Notes: generated by a model not told the origin, from the sequence alone. Shown: positions 1-10,564, counted from the stretch's first letter. The stretch: 64,000 nucleotides of DNA from Acuticoccus sp. MNP-M23 (GCF_031195445.1 NZ_CP133480.1:496001-560000); one strand, 5' to 3'. Numbers and translations: made by a program.

Positions 1-1
1 G

Positions 2-757
2 CTGGGCGGTCTGGTCGCCACCGCTCTCGTCTACCGCCCCAATCGTATCATCATGGAAGCCAGAGGCCCCGCGGTCTACGAGAGCGAAAGCACGGGCAAA
101 ATCGCGGCAGACTGGGAGCTTGCCCACGCCAGCGCCCGGATTGACCTGTCGAGCGCCGCCGTCACCCGCTTCGACGCCGAGGTCAAGGGCGGCACCCTCA
201 CCGCCGGCAGCCTGCCGCCGATCAAGCTGTCCGAGCTGTTCGTCAACGCCCGCCAGAACCCGGCCAGTTCGCGCGATCTGGACCTTGCGCTGCGTGTCAC
301 CGGCCTCGACCCTGCACCCGGCGTCGACACCACCTCGCTCTCCGTGCGCGGGACACTGCGCGGCGGCGCTGCACTCCTCGCCGGCGATCCGAATGCCGTC
401 GCCCAACTGGCCGCAGCAGACGGTCTCACCTTCCGGCTGGACGAAGCCATGCTCGGCAGCGGGCCGATGCAGGTCGCTGCCAGCGGCGAACTGTCCCTCG
501 GCCAGGACGGCCATCTGAACGGCAAGCTCGACGTTGCCCTCGCCGGCTACGATAAAGGGGTGCCCTACGTCACGGTCTTCGCGCCCGATGTGCAGGACAC
601 CATCACGACGCTCCTCGGCAACCTTCTGATGTTCGCGCCGAAAACCACCATCGGCGACCGCCCCGCCCGCCGCCTCACGCTGATGGTGGAGGACGGCCGC
701 GTCTCCGCCGGGATCGTGCCGCTGTTCCGCCTGCCGCCGGTGGCCGTCCAGCTTTAG
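2..757 (+). CDS. DUF2125 family protein, 5' end missing
   Basis: The reading frame is open to the left window edge, so the N-terminus is missing. The first in-window codons encode a hydrophobic stretch (LGGLVATALVY), which fits the end of a membrane anchor, and the first in-window ATG is at 53. The rest looks like a beta-rich periplasmic protein and ends in GRVSAGIVPLFRLPPV, the closing signature I associate with DUF2125 proteins of Rhizobiales. The molecular function of that family is not known to me. The family call rests on memory of the C-terminal pattern. Confidence 0.75.
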   Translation: MGGLVATALVYRPNRIIMEARGPAVYESESTGKIAADWELAHASARIDLSSAAVTRFDAEVKGGTLTAGSLPPIKLSELFVNARQNPASSRDLDLALRVTGLDPAPGVDTTSLSVRGTLRGGAALLAGDPNAVAQLAAADGLTFRLDEAMLGSGPMQVAASGELSLGQDGHLNGKLDVALAGYDKGVPYVTVFAPDVQDTITTLLGNLLMFAPKTTIGDRPARRLTLMVEDGRVSAGIVPLFRLPPVAVQL

Positions 758-803
758 CAACTGGCTCTAGCCCGCGGGCACCGCGTTGCGTTATCAATGG
801 GGC

Positions 804-1502
804 ATGACCCAACCGCTGTTTCGCGACGACCCCTATCTCACCACCGCCAGCGCGACGGTTGCCGGCACCGGCGACGGCACGCTGATCCTCGACCGCTCGG
901 TGTTCTACCCCGCAGGCGGCGGACAGCCCGGCGACATCGGCCACCTGGAGACCGAAGACGGCACCACCATCGCCGTCACAGACGCGCGCTATACCGAAGA
1001 CCGGAGCGCCATCGCCCTCAGCGTGGACACCGTCCTTGCCCCCGGCACTGCCGTCACCCAGCATCTGGACTGGCCACGCCGCTACAACATCATGCGCATG
1101 CATACCGCGCTGCATCTGTTGTCCGTGGCGCTCCCCTATCCCGTGACCGGCGGGCAGATCGGCGCGACCGACAGCCGGCTCGACTTCGACATTCCCGACG
1201 CAACGCTCGACAAGGACGCGATTGCCGCTGCGGTTCAGGCCCTGATCGACGCTGACCACAAGGTGTCGACCGAGTGGATCACCGACGCCGAACTCGATGC
1301 GAAGCCCGACCTTGTGAAGACGATGGCCGTCAAGCCGCCTCGCGGCTCCGGCAAGGTCCGCCTTGTCCGCATAGGCGATATCGACCTACAGCCCTGCGGC
1401 GGCACCCACGTCGCCGCGACCTCTGAAATTGGCAGGATCGACGTGAAGAAGATCGAGAAAAAGGGCCGGCAGAACCGCCGCGTCCGGATCGCGCTGGCAT
1501 GA
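804..1502 (+). CDS. Alanyl-tRNA editing protein (AlaX-like)
   Basis: A free-standing trans-editing protein that hydrolyses mischarged Ser-tRNA(Ala) or Gly-tRNA(Ala). The zinc-site motifs are both present: HTALH (HxxxH) in the middle and CGGTH (CxxxH) near the C-terminus. The N-terminal FYPAGGGQPGD segment is the conserved editing-domain core. At 232 aa it is of AlaX size. I chose the ATG at 804; an in-frame TTG at 786 would add six residues. Its TGA overlaps the ATG of the next gene (ATGA), so the two are probably translated together. Confidence 0.88.
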   Translation: MTQPLFRDDPYLTTASATVAGTGDGTLILDRSVFYPAGGGQPGDIGHLETEDGTTIAVTDARYTEDRSAIALSVDTVLAPGTAVTQHLDWPRRYNIMRMHTALHLLSVALPYPVTGGQIGATDSRLDFDIPDATLDKDAIAAAVQALIDADHKVSTEWITDAELDAKPDLVKTMAVKPPRGSGKVRLVRIGDIDLQPCGGTHVAATSEIGRIDVKKIEKKGRQNRRVRIALA

Positions 1503-2335
1503 GCCTCGTCGATCCGGCCTGGCTTGCCGCGCGGCTCGGCCGCGTCGTTGTCCTCGACGCGTCCTGGCACATGCCGGACACCGGGCGCGACCCCGCCGCG
1601 GAATTTACGGACGGCCACATTCCGGGCGCCAGGCGCTTCGATATCGACACCATCGCCGACACCGAAAGCCCGCTCCCGCACACGCTGCCCTCACCGGAGC
1701 GCTTTGCCGCCGCGGTCGGCGCGCTCGGCATCGACAACGGCACCGAAGTGGTGGTGTACGAAGCCGGGCCGGTCTTCTCCGCCCCTCGCGCATGGTGGAT
1801 GTTCCGCGTGATGGGGCATGACGCGAAAATTCTGGACGGCGGCTTCGCGCGCTGGCGCGCGGAAGGCTTTCCGGTCGAAACCGGCGCTGCGGCCCCGGCA
1901 GGCCCTGCTAGCTTCACGGCGCGGTTCGACCCCAACCTTTACGCCGATGCCGACACCGTCGCCCGCACGCTGGACAAAGGCGGCAATGTTCTGGATGCGC
2001 GCGGTGCGCCGCGCTTTGAAGGTGCGGTGCCCGAGCCGCGGCCAGGCCTGCGCGCCGGCCACATGCCGGGTGCCAGAAACCTCCCTTACGCCAGCCTTGT
2101 TGCCGAAGACGGCACGCTCAAGAAGGGCGATGCGCTGAAAACAGCCATCGACGCGGCAGAGATCGACCCCCAGCGTCCTGTCATCACCAGCTGCGGTTCG
2201 GGCGTGACGGCGGCCATCCTGTCGCTGGCACTCAGCGAGATCGGCGTGCCGTCACGGGTCTATGACGGGTCGTGGACCGAGTGGGGCGGCGATCCGGCCC
2301 GGCCCGTCGCAACCGGCACATCAAGCAAAACTTAA
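1499..2335 (+). CDS. sseA: 3-mercaptopyruvate sulfurtransferase
   Basis: Two rhodanese domains in tandem (278 aa). The first is the inactive structural copy, with an early WHMPDTGRD segment. The second carries the catalytic cysteine at about residue 232 in CGSGVTA, the active-site loop that separates mercaptopyruvate sulfurtransferases from thiosulfate sulfurtransferases (CRxGxx). It moves sulfur from 3-mercaptopyruvate to cyanide or thiol acceptors. It starts inside the stop codon of the AlaX gene, which implies translational coupling. Confidence 0.9.
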   Translation: MSLVDPAWLAARLGRVVVLDASWHMPDTGRDPAAEFTDGHIPGARRFDIDTIADTESPLPHTLPSPERFAAAVGALGIDNGTEVVVYEAGPVFSAPRAWWMFRVMGHDAKILDGGFARWRAEGFPVETGAAAPAGPASFTARFDPNLYADADTVARTLDKGGNVLDARGAPRFEGAVPEPRPGLRAGHMPGARNLPYASLVAEDGTLKKGDALKTAIDAAEIDPQRPVITSCGSGVTAAILSLALSEIGVPSRVYDGSWTEWGGDPARPVATGTSSKT

Positions 2336-2378
2336 CCTTGTTACGCGATAATCAGGGCGGTCCGAATGGAGCGTCCCG

Positions 2379-2984
2379 ATGAACAATCCTTCGCTTTGTT
2401 TTCGCGTGATCGACGGTCACGCGCCACGGCCCCTCACGGGCTGGCGCGTTGTGCGCGAACGGGAAATCTGGGAGCGGCACTATCTCATCGGCCGCGAACA
2501 CAGCCTGTGCCTCTCGCAGGCGCGCAACGTGTTCCTGACGGCACACGGCACCCATGACGATTTCCGCACCGAAACATTGATGCTGGACGCCGCCTTCCCG
2601 CTCGACTGGATGGCGCTGAACGTGATCGAGCGGGCGCTGCCCCGTCGCCTTCGCAGCCTTGAGATTTACGGAACGGACGCCCAGTCCTTTGTCGACTCGC
2701 TGGCTGTGCCCGAGCTTGTGCAGGCCAGCGTCCATCGCCGCAGCCGCCTCCAGGTGCTTGGGGCCACCACCATGGATGTCAGCACCCTCACCGTCCCGCA
2801 ATGGAACGTGAGTGCCACAGCCACCACGTTCGAAAGCCGCAATGCCCACGCGCTGCGTGCCATTGTCGCCAGCGCCGGCTACGGTGCCCGCCAGCACGAA
2901 GACCTGCGTGACTGGTTGCAGCGCACTTCGGCGGCACAAACGCCGCCGCCCGCAGCGCGCCAGCGCGTCGGCTTCGCCAGCTGA
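2379..2984 (+). CDS. Hypothetical protein, 201 aa
   Basis: I do not recognise this protein. It has a soluble composition, no signal peptide or membrane segment, and no catalytic motif I can name. The central part (LRSLEIYGTDAQSFVDSL) looks alpha/beta. Strong G/C preference at third codon positions supports this strand over a longer antisense frame. The ATG follows a GGAG-like site in 'ggagcgtcccg'. It sits 43 bp after the sulfurtransferase gene, possibly in the same transcript, and converges with ratA. Confidence 0.6.
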   Translation: MNNPSLCFRVIDGHAPRPLTGWRVVREREIWERHYLIGREHSLCLSQARNVFLTAHGTHDDFRTETLMLDAAFPLDWMALNVIERALPRRLRSLEIYGTDAQSFVDSLAVPELVQASVHRRSRLQVLGATTMDVSTLTVPQWNVSATATTFESRNAHALRAIVASAGYGARQHEDLRDWLQRTSAAQTPPPAARQRVGFAS

Positions 2985-3034
2985 CGGTATTTTTCGGCCG
3001 CGGCCCATGAAGGCGCGGGCTGCGGGACCGATGC

Positions 3035-3490
3035 TCAGGTGGTGCCGTAGACCTTGTCGGCCCGCTCTTCGAAGGCCGAGGCAAAGCGGCGGAAGGCCCG
3101 GTCGAACACCGAGCCCATGACGGTCGCCAGCGTCCGGCTCTTGAACTCGTAGCGAATGTCGAAGTTGACGTCGCACGAGCTGTCATCGACCGGCGTGAAC
3201 GTCCAGCGGTTCTTCAGCTCCTGGAACGGCCCGTCCAGATATTCCACGTCGATGATGTCGCTCGCCCGGTCGAGAACGACGCGGGATGTGAAGGTTTCGC
3301 GCACGAACTTATAGGCGACCGTCATTTCCGCGACCAGAACCTCGCGCCCGTCAGGCAGCGTGTCCCGCCGCCGCACGGTGAGCGAGCGACACAGCGGCAC
3401 GAACCGCGGATAGGCTTTCACGTCGGCAACCAGGTCGAACATGTTGGCGGCGTTGTGCTTCACGCGCCGGGTCGTCTCAAACTGGGGCAT
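3035..3490 (-). CDS. RatA/COQ10-type START-domain protein
   Basis: A 151-aa single-domain protein of the SRPBCC (START/Bet v1) fold, in the Coq10/RatA subfamily. Typical signatures are [10 protein letters not shown] at the N-terminus, [18 protein letters not shown], and the FxxLxNRWxF strand. Coq10 proteins bind ubiquinone and help its use in respiration. The 'RatA toxin' label comes from E. coli and is not implied here. The start codon overlaps the end of lipA by 14 bp, so the gene is downstream in a lipA operon, an arrangement I recall from other alphaproteobacteria. Confidence 0.88.
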   Translation of the reverse strand: MPQFETTRRVKHNAANMFDLVADVKAYPRFVPLCRSLTVRRRDTLPDGREVLVAEMTVAYKFVRETFTSRVVLDRASDIIDVEYLDGPFQELKNRWTFTPVDDSSCDVNFDIRYEFKSRTLATVMGSVFDRAFRRFASAFEERADKVYGTT

Positions 3491-4463
3491 TGACCGTCGC
3501 CGCCGTGCCCTTTTGCGCGAACCGCTCCTGGCGGGCCGCCTTCAACTTCGCGAAATCGTCGCCGGCATGATAGGACGATCGTGTCAGCGGCGAGGCCGAA
3601 ACCATCAGAAAACCTTTGGCATAGGCGATGGTCTGATAGGCCGAGAACGATTTGGGCGGCACATATTCGGCGACCGCATAGTGCTTGCGCGTCGGCTGGA
3701 GATACTGGCCGATTGTCAGGAAATCCACGTCGGCGGACCGCAGGTCGTCCATCAGCTGCAACACTTCGTTCCGCGTCTCGCCGAGCCCGATCATGATGCC
3801 GGATTTGGTGAAGATGGTGGGGTCCAGCATCTTCACCTGATCGAGCAGGCGGAGCGAATGGAAATAGCGCGCACCCGGGCGGACGTTGAGGTAGAGCGAG
3901 GGCACCGTTTCGAGGTTGTGGTTGAACACGTCCGGCCGCGCCTCGACAACGCGCTCCATGGCGCCGGGCTTGCGCAAAAAGTCCGGCGTCAGCACTTCAA
4001 TGGTGGTGCCGGGGGAATTTTCGCGGATCGCGCGGATGGTAGCGGCCATGTGGTTGGCGCCGCCATCGTCCAGATCGTCACGGTCGACCGAGGTGACGAC
4101 CACGTGCTCGAGGCCGAGGGTCGCCACAGCTTCGGCGACCTTGCCGGGCTCCGCGGTGTCGAGCGGTTGCGGGCGGCCAGTGCGCACGTTGCAGAAGGCG
4201 CAGGCGCGGGTGCAGGTGTCACCCATGATCATGAAGGTCGCGTGGCGCTTGGACCAGCACTCGCCGATATTGGGGCAGCCGGCTTCCTCGCAAACCGTAA
4301 CCAGACCCTTTTCCCGCACGAGGTCCCGCGTTTCGCGCCAGACCGGCGACGTGGGCGCCTTGACGCGAATCCAGTCCGGCTTGCGTACCACAGGGCTTTC
4401 GGCGCGGCTCGCCTTCTCCGGGTGCCGCGGCTGTACGTTTACCCTGTCGACGACAGTGACCAT
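3477..4463 (-). CDS. lipA: Lipoyl synthase
   Basis: A radical SAM enzyme that inserts two sulfurs into octanoyl groups on the E2 and GcvH carrier proteins. Both iron-sulfur cluster motifs are visible: the auxiliary [12 protein letters not shown] near the N-terminus and the radical [11 protein letters not shown]. The C-terminal RSSY segment ([11 protein letters not shown]) is also conserved. I chose the ATG at 4463 ([10 protein letters not shown], 328 aa) because upstream in-frame codons give sequence unlike the family. The stop overlaps the ratA start. Confidence 0.95.
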   Translation of the reverse strand: MVTVVDRVNVQPRHPEKASRAESPVVRKPDWIRVKAPTSPVWRETRDLVREKGLVTVCEEAGCPNIGECWSKRHATFMIMGDTCTRACAFCNVRTGRPQPLDTAEPGKVAEAVATLGLEHVVVTSVDRDDLDDGGANHMAATIRAIRENSPGTTIEVLTPDFLRKPGAMERVVEARPDVFNHNLETVPSLYLNVRPGARYFHSLRLLDQVKMLDPTIFTKSGIMIGLGETRNEVLQLMDDLRSADVDFLTIGQYLQPTRKHYAVAEYVPPKSFSAYQTIAYAKGFLMVSASPLTRSSYHAGDDFAKLKAARQERFAQKGTAATVNAPV

Positions 4464-4685
4464 AGGTTTGCTTCCCCCCTTCTTGAGCCTTCTACATAGG
4501 GGCTTTTCTGCCACGACGCGAGGGTCATGGGCGCTGGGTCGCATGCAGTACATGGCACCGATGCAAGCGTGCCTTCCAAGACCAGCCGGACTTTCCCGTC
4601 TCGCTCGTGCGCATAGGCAGCGTAGTACGGCGGCGGACGCCTCATCATGGTGCCGCTGGCCACGCAGCTGATCAGGCGAAGGGGA

Positions 4686-5147
4686 TCAGAAAACGAAATC
4701 ATCTTCCGGCAAAGGCTCGAACGCGTTTTCCATATAGTCCACACGGCCACCGGCCCAGACCAGCGCGATATCGAAGCGGATGTTGCAGCCGGCGTAGCGT
4801 TCGTTTTCAGAAAGCCATGCGTTTGCGGCGCGCGTTATCCGGCGTATTTTGCGCGTATCGACGGATTCCAGGCCGCCCCAACCATGCCGGCGGGCTTTGA
4901 CTTCCACAAACGCCACGGTGTCGCCACGGCTGACCACAAGATCGAGCTCGGCCCGTCCGGCGAGAACGCGTGTGCCGAGGATGGTATAATCACCCGCACG
5001 CAGAAACTGGCGGATCGAGCGCTCGGCCTCGATGCCGAATCGGAAGGCGCTCCGCCGGGACGCCACCTTGCGTGCTGGCGGCCGTGTCAGTGCAGCAGGC
5101 CAGCACAGTGAAAGCGCGCCATCCGCAGCCAATGATTGTGCGACCAT
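4686..5147 (-). CDS. YraN (UPF0102) family endonuclease-like protein
   Basis: A small protein with the restriction-endonuclease-like fold of the UPF0102/YraN family. Key pieces are GIEAERSIRQFL, AELDLVV (active-site Asp) and FVEVKAR (the ExK pair). Its substrate is not firmly established; it is usually regarded as a DNA- or Holliday-junction-associated nuclease. I chose the ATG at 5147; an in-frame upstream ATG at 5195 is possible. In many bacteria it follows rsmI, but here it stands alone between lipA and a D,D-carboxypeptidase gene. The 222 bp between it and lipA hold nothing I can identify. Confidence 0.82.
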   Translation of the reverse strand: MVAQSLAADGALSLCWPAALTRPPARKVASRRSAFRFGIEAERSIRQFLRAGDYTILGTRVLAGRAELDLVVSRGDTVAFVEVKARRHGWGGLESVDTRKIRRITRAANAWLSENERYAGCNIRFDIALVWAGGRVDYMENAFEPLPEDDFVF

Positions 5148-5216
5148 TGCGATTTTCTCCAAACACCGTTGAGAGACTACCAGCGACGGCTTCAATATAC
5201 AACCATTGCGCGAAAT

Positions 5217-6926
5217 TTAGTTCGGCGCGCTCGCAGCTTCGCGCACTTCGATCGCCGTTTCAGTGATTGACGGCTCGATCGGTGTGAAGGATACCGACCC
5301 GACATCCACAGGGATCACGGGCTTCGGCCGCGGACGGGGCGCGAGGCCGCCGCCGATAACGGTGCCGGACAGCGGGTTCGGGCGACTTTCGTCGGCACCG
5401 CCGAGGGCAATCTTGACCATTGGCATTGCGCGCACGGGTTGCAGATAGGAGAGCGGCTGGGCATCGGGGCGCGGCGGCAGGGGTCCGCGCAATTTGTCGT
5501 CAAGCGGGTTGGCCGGCGGGACAGCGCGGGACGGCACCCAATCATCCGGCGCAAGCTCGGAGCGGGCGGCGGCCGGTTCGGCACGGACCGGCCGCGCCAG
5601 AGGAAAGGTGACCGGGGACGGGCTCGTCCACGCTGCAGGGACCAGACCGTTGCCGGCAAGCGCGCGCGGTGCGGCATCTTCCGGCGCAATCACGGCGTCA
5701 GCCGCTTCGGTCGCCTCGGGCTTTGCGTCGGAGGGCGCATCGCCCGCCGGTGGAACGCGCGGTGTTTCCAGTGCCTTGCGGATCGCATCGTCCCGCGCGT
5801 TGCGGTTTTTTTGCCAGGCTAGCACCGCCTCGCGCTGCGCCATGAAGGCATCGAGACCCGCGTGAACCCCCTTGTCGTAGCGGGTCGCCGGACGCCGCGC
5901 GCCGCAGACGGTGCTCCTGATATCGACGACCGGTTCGCTGGCGGCGGGGAGCGCCTCCACCGTGCCAAGATCAGGGCGGGTGCCGGTCACCGGAGCAAAA
6001 GCCATCGGCGCATCCATGTTGCCGAAACCGTTGAGGTTGATCGCCCCGCCGTTCGCCACCGCCTCGAAGCCCTTGGCCAGCAGCTCCGCCGTCCGCTCGT
6101 CTCTTTCGCGCGACGTGGTGCCCCCCAGCACAACTGCGCCAAGCCGCAAGCCGTCGCGGGTGACGGTTGCGGCAAGGTTGAAACCGGACGCACAGATGAA
6201 GCCCGTCTTCATCCCATCCGTGCCGCGGAACTTGCGCATCAGATTGTTGTGGTTGCGCATGCGCTTCTTGCCAAGCTGCACGCCGCCCATCTCGAAATAG
6301 TCAGCGTACTGCGGAAAATCGTTCTGCAGTGCCATCATCAAAACAGCCATGTCGCGGGCGGTGATGATCTGCCGCGTGTTGGGGAGGCCATGGGGATTGT
6401 CGAACGAAGACGATGCCATCCCGATCTCGGCGGCGGTCTTGTTCATGGCATCGATGAAGCGGCCCGAGCTGCCACTCACGGCCTCGGCCAGTGCCACCGA
6501 CACGTCGTTGGCCGATTTCGTGAGGATGATCCGCAGCGCCGTTTCCACGGTGATCACCGTGCCCACCTTGAAGCCCATGCGGCTTGGCGGCTGCTGGCTG
6601 GCCTGCGGCGAGATGCGGACCGGGGATGTCATTGCCAACGTATCGGCCTCGATGGCCTTGAAGGTGACATAGGCCGTCATCAGCTTGGTAAGGGACGCCG
6701 GATACCACGGCGTCGACGCGCGATGCTTGGCGAGCACCTTGCCGTCCGCCATGTCGAACAGCAGGTAGGCGCCGATCTCGGCCCGCACGGCAGACAGCGG
6801 GACAAGACAGACCGCAACGATGCACAGGATCCGCAACGCAGACCGGGCGCCGCGTTCCCGCCAGCGCAGGAAAGCGCGCTTTGCTCGTCCGCCTCGCACT
6901 GTCAGTCCGCCGCACTGCCGGTTCAC
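5217..6926 (-). CDS. D-alanyl-D-alanine carboxypeptidase with long C-terminal tail
   Basis: A serine penicillin-binding protein (S11 family) that trims the pentapeptide of peptidoglycan. All three catalytic motifs are present: SLTK at residues 78-81, SAN at 138-140 and KTG near 240. A signal sequence spans about residues 30-49 and cleaves after VRA. At 569 aa it is longer than a typical S11 enzyme of about 380-400 aa. The extra C-terminal part, after about residue 330, is rich in Pro, Ala, Asp and Glu and lacks a clear domain, so it is probably a flexible periplasmic tail. Confidence 0.88.
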   Translation of the reverse strand: MNRQCGGLTVRGGRAKRAFLRWRERGARSALRILCIVAVCLVPLSAVRAEIGAYLLFDMADGKVLAKHRASTPWYPASLTKLMTAYVTFKAIEADTLAMTSPVRISPQASQQPPSRMGFKVGTVITVETALRIILTKSANDVSVALAEAVSGSSGRFIDAMNKTAAEIGMASSSFDNPHGLPNTRQIITARDMAVLMMALQNDFPQYADYFEMGGVQLGKKRMRNHNNLMRKFRGTDGMKTGFICASGFNLAATVTRDGLRLGAVVLGGTTSRERDERTAELLAKGFEAVANGGAINLNGFGNMDAPMAFAPVTGTRPDLGTVEALPAASEPVVDIRSTVCGARRPATRYDKGVHAGLDAFMAQREAVLAWQKNRNARDDAIRKALETPRVPPAGDAPSDAKPEATEAADAVIAPEDAAPRALAGNGLVPAAWTSPSPVTFPLARPVRAEPAAARSELAPDDWVPSRAVPPANPLDDKLRGPLPPRPDAQPLSYLQPVRAMPMVKIALGGADESRPNPLSGTVIGGGLAPRPRPKPVIPVDVGSVSFTPIEPSITETAIEVREAASAPN

Positions 6927-7061
6927 GCCACACCCTCAATCGCCGGCCGGTCCGCACATGAAGAGAGCCGATGCCCTTGCCGCCCGCTCGCATCTGCGTA
7001 TCACAGCCTTGCCGTCCAATCACGGACCGCACCGTCAGAGTCTAGGGGAAAGTATCCGACA

Positions 7062-7328
7062 ATGGGAACCGTCAGGGACAGGATCATTGCGCAGTTGAAT
7101 GCACAATTCACACCGCTGGCACTTGAGGTGATCGACGAATCGCACCTTCACGCGGGCCACGCGGGCGCACGGCCGGAAGGGGAAACCCACTTTCGCGTCA
7201 TTTTGACCGCGGATGCCTTTCGCGGCACCAGCCGGCTGGAGCGGCACCGGATGGTCAACGACGCCCTTGCCGAGGAACTTGCCGGCCCGGTGCACGCGCT
7301 TGCCGTCAAGGCCGACGCCCCGGCCTGA
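7062..7328 (+). CDS. BolA family protein
   Basis: An 88-aa BolA domain protein. The pattern LEVIDESHLHAGHAG followed by ETHFRV and the RHRMVNDALAEEL helix is diagnostic. BolA proteins pair with monothiol glutaredoxins to handle Fe-S clusters or regulate iron and stress responses. His residues in the HLHAGH loop are candidate cluster ligands. I chose the ATG at 7062, preceded by 'aggggaa'. It is divergent from the carboxypeptidase gene (135 bp shared upstream region) and convergent with pyrE. Confidence 0.9.
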   Translation: MGTVRDRIIAQLNAQFTPLALEVIDESHLHAGHAGARPEGETHFRVILTADAFRGTSRLERHRMVNDALAEELAGPVHALAVKADAPA

Positions 7329-7355
7329 ACGCCGGGCCAGCGCCGGCGCGTGACA

Positions 7356-8054
7356 TCAGCGCTCCGGCAGTGCCTCTATGCCGCCGCGCGCTGCGCTCCA
7401 CGCCAGCGGCGCGCGCAGGAATTCGTCCACTTCGTCAAGCTCTCCGGTGGGGAGGCTTTCCGTGGCGCGCGCGGCAGCCAGAACATCGGCCCAGCGGGCC
7501 AGGGCGTGGATCTCGATGCCGTGCTCGGCCAGCCGGTCGCGGCTTCCCGGAAACACATCGTGGTGAAACACCACGAAGCAGTGCGATACGGTCGCCCCCG
7601 CCTCGCGCAAAGCCTCGACAAAGCGGACCTTGCTGCCGCCGTCGGTGGCCAGATCCTCAACCAGGAGAACCCGCTGCCCGGCCGTCAGCTCGCCTTCAAT
7701 CTGGGCCAGGCGGCCGAAGCCCTTGGGCTTCTTGCGCACATATTGCATCGGCACGGCCAGACGGTCTGCAATCCACGCGGCGAAGGGGATGCCGGCCGTC
7801 TCGCCGCCGGCCACGGCGTCGAACGCTTCAAGGCCGGCAATGTCGGCCATCATGGTGAGCGACAGATCGATCAGCCGCGAGCGCACCCGCGGAAAGCCGA
7901 TAATCTTGCGGCAATCGACGTAAACGGGGCTCTTGAGGCCGCTAGTATAGGTGAAGGGCTCCGACGGCGACAGGTGCACCGCGCCGATCTCGAGCAACGC
8001 ACGGGCAGTGATTGCCGCGATCTCCTCGCGGGTCGCAACGGGAAATGAAATCAT
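7356..8054 (-). CDS. pyrE: Orotate phosphoribosyltransferase
   Basis: Makes orotidine 5'-phosphate from orotate and PRPP in pyrimidine synthesis. The PRPP-binding motif VLLVEDLATDGGS is in the C-terminal half, and FTYTSGLKSPVYVDCR and YVRKKPKGFG are family segments. Its 232 aa match the longer alphaproteobacterial PyrE form. It is monocistronic here, far from the pyrK-pyrD pair at 30634-32318. Confidence 0.93.
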   Translation of the reverse strand: MISFPVATREEIAAITARALLEIGAVHLSPSEPFTYTSGLKSPVYVDCRKIIGFPRVRSRLIDLSLTMMADIAGLEAFDAVAGGETAGIPFAAWIADRLAVPMQYVRKKPKGFGRLAQIEGELTAGQRVLLVEDLATDGGSKVRFVEALREAGATVSHCFVVFHHDVFPGSRDRLAEHGIEIHALARWADVLAAARATESLPTGELDEVDEFLRAPLAWSAARGGIEALPER

Positions 8055-8163
8055 TGAGGCCTCCAGCGGCAGACATCTGCCACGGCAAGGCCATGCGGCG
8101 CAATCATTCCGCGCAAAGGCTGCACCGCGTTGTGTTCAGGGTGCACCGCATTGCAGCTCCCCC

Positions 8164-9141
8164 CTACGCCACGCCGATCAGGATGCCTGCAGCCAGCACC
8201 AGCGCGCCGCCGACCACCACCTGCAGCGTCGCCCGCCAGAACGGCGTATCCATGAACCGCTTCTGGATCCAGGCGATCACCCAGAGTTCGATGAAGACCA
8301 CGATGATCGCGATGGATGTCGCCACCCAGAAATCGGGAATGAGGTAGGGCAGTGCGTGACCAAGGCCGCCCAGCGTGGTCATCAGGCCGGTGACGACGCC
8401 GCGGGTCAGCGGCGAGCCGCGGCCGGAAATCACCCCGTCGTCGGACGCGGCTTCCGTGAACCCCATGGAGATGCCGGCGCCCACGGACGCAGCAAGGCCC
8501 ACCAGAAACGTCTGCCAGGTGTCGCCGGTGGCAAAGGCAGCGGCGAAGATCGGCGCAAGGGTCGACACCGAACCGTCCATCAGCCCGGCAAGGCCCGGCT
8601 GCACATAGGTCAAAACGAACTTGCGGTGGGCCGCCTCGTCCTCTGCCGAGCGCGCCGATTCCGGCAACGCCTGTGCCTCGATGCTGTCCCACGCGGCTTC
8701 GTGGCCGGCTTCCGCCGCGGCAAGGTCGCCAAGGAGTTTTCGCGTCGACGCGTCTGACGTTGCCTGCGCGGCGCGGGTATAGAAATTGTGCGCGTCGGAT
8801 TCCATCCGGACGGCCTCGGCGCGCACCCGTTCAACGCCCAGTTTTTCCACCAGCCACACCGGACGGCGCGCATAGAAGCCGGCGACGTGTTCGCGCCGGA
8901 TCAGCGGGATCGCATCGCCAAAGCGCCTCTGATGCAGCTCGATCAGGCGTTGGCGGTGGGTATCCTCCTCTGCCGCCATGGCGTCCAGCGCCTCGGCGGT
9001 CGCCGGGTATTCAGCGCGCAGGGTGGACGCATACCAGCGATAGATCTGGGCGTCGTCCTCCTCCGAAGAGATCGCGAGCGCCAGCACCTCCTGGCTGGAG
9101 AGATCGCTGAAACGCCGCCGGTTGCCGAGTATCGAAAGCAC
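8164..9141 (-). CDS. mbfA: MbfA-type membrane iron exporter (rubrerythrin-VIT1 fusion)
   Basis: The N-terminal half is a ferritin-like di-iron domain (SSEEDDAQIYRWY, AAEEDTHRQRL, ESDAHNFY, AAEAGHEAAWDS give the Glu/His ligands). The C-terminal half is a CCC1/VIT1-like transporter with LAGLMDGSVSTLAPIF and several membrane helices. This is the MbfA architecture, shown in Agrobacterium and Bradyrhizobium to export iron and protect against peroxide. I chose GTG at 9141 (325 aa): AAGGAA lies a few bases upstream and conserved sequence starts there, whereas an upstream ATG at 9249 adds unrelated residues. An Irr-box-like palindrome lies about 20 bp upstream. Confidence 0.88.
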   Translation of the reverse strand: MLSILGNRRRFSDLSSQEVLALAISSEEDDAQIYRWYASTLRAEYPATAEALDAMAAEEDTHRQRLIELHQRRFGDAIPLIRREHVAGFYARRPVWLVEKLGVERVRAEAVRMESDAHNFYTRAAQATSDASTRKLLGDLAAAEAGHEAAWDSIEAQALPESARSAEDEAAHRKFVLTYVQPGLAGLMDGSVSTLAPIFAAAFATGDTWQTFLVGLAASVGAGISMGFTEAASDDGVISGRGSPLTRGVVTGLMTTLGGLGHALPYLIPDFWVATSIAIIVVFIELWVIAWIQKRFMDTPFWRATLQVVVGGALVLAAGILIGVA

Positions 9142-9157
9142 TGTGCCGTTCCTTGAA

Positions 9158-9174
9158 TTGGAATAATTCCATTG
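9158..9174 (-). promoter_or_regulatory. Candidate Irr box (iron control element) upstream of mbfA
   Basis: The palindrome TGGAATaATTCCA (9159-9171) sits about 20 bp upstream of the mbfA start. Its core GAA-N3-TTC and flanking T/A residues partly match the rhizobial iron control element, in which the iron-response regulator Irr binds TTTAGAA-N3-TTCTAAA-type sites. Agrobacterium mbfA is known to be repressed by Irr when iron is scarce. The outer arms are imperfect, so binding is an inference. Confidence 0.5.
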
Positions 9175-9346
9175 TATGGATTTATCTTCGCCAATCAAGA
9201 AAGCGCGCGAGGTGATTTCCACCGCAGCGCGCGGCGGCGGTTGGAGCATGGGGTTCGGCTGCGGGCCACTCCCCGCGCGCCGCTCCCTTGAAGAAGTGTC
9301 TGCGGCGTTCTAAACCGCAAACGCCTCATCCCCGGACCGGACAATC

Positions 9347-10564
<1,218 letters not shown>

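Noticed and set aside
4439-4750. Small minus-strand ORF between yraN and lipA
   Set aside because: It overlaps both lipA and yraN, and its third-position G/C preference is weaker than in neighbours. A real small gene cannot be fully excluded.
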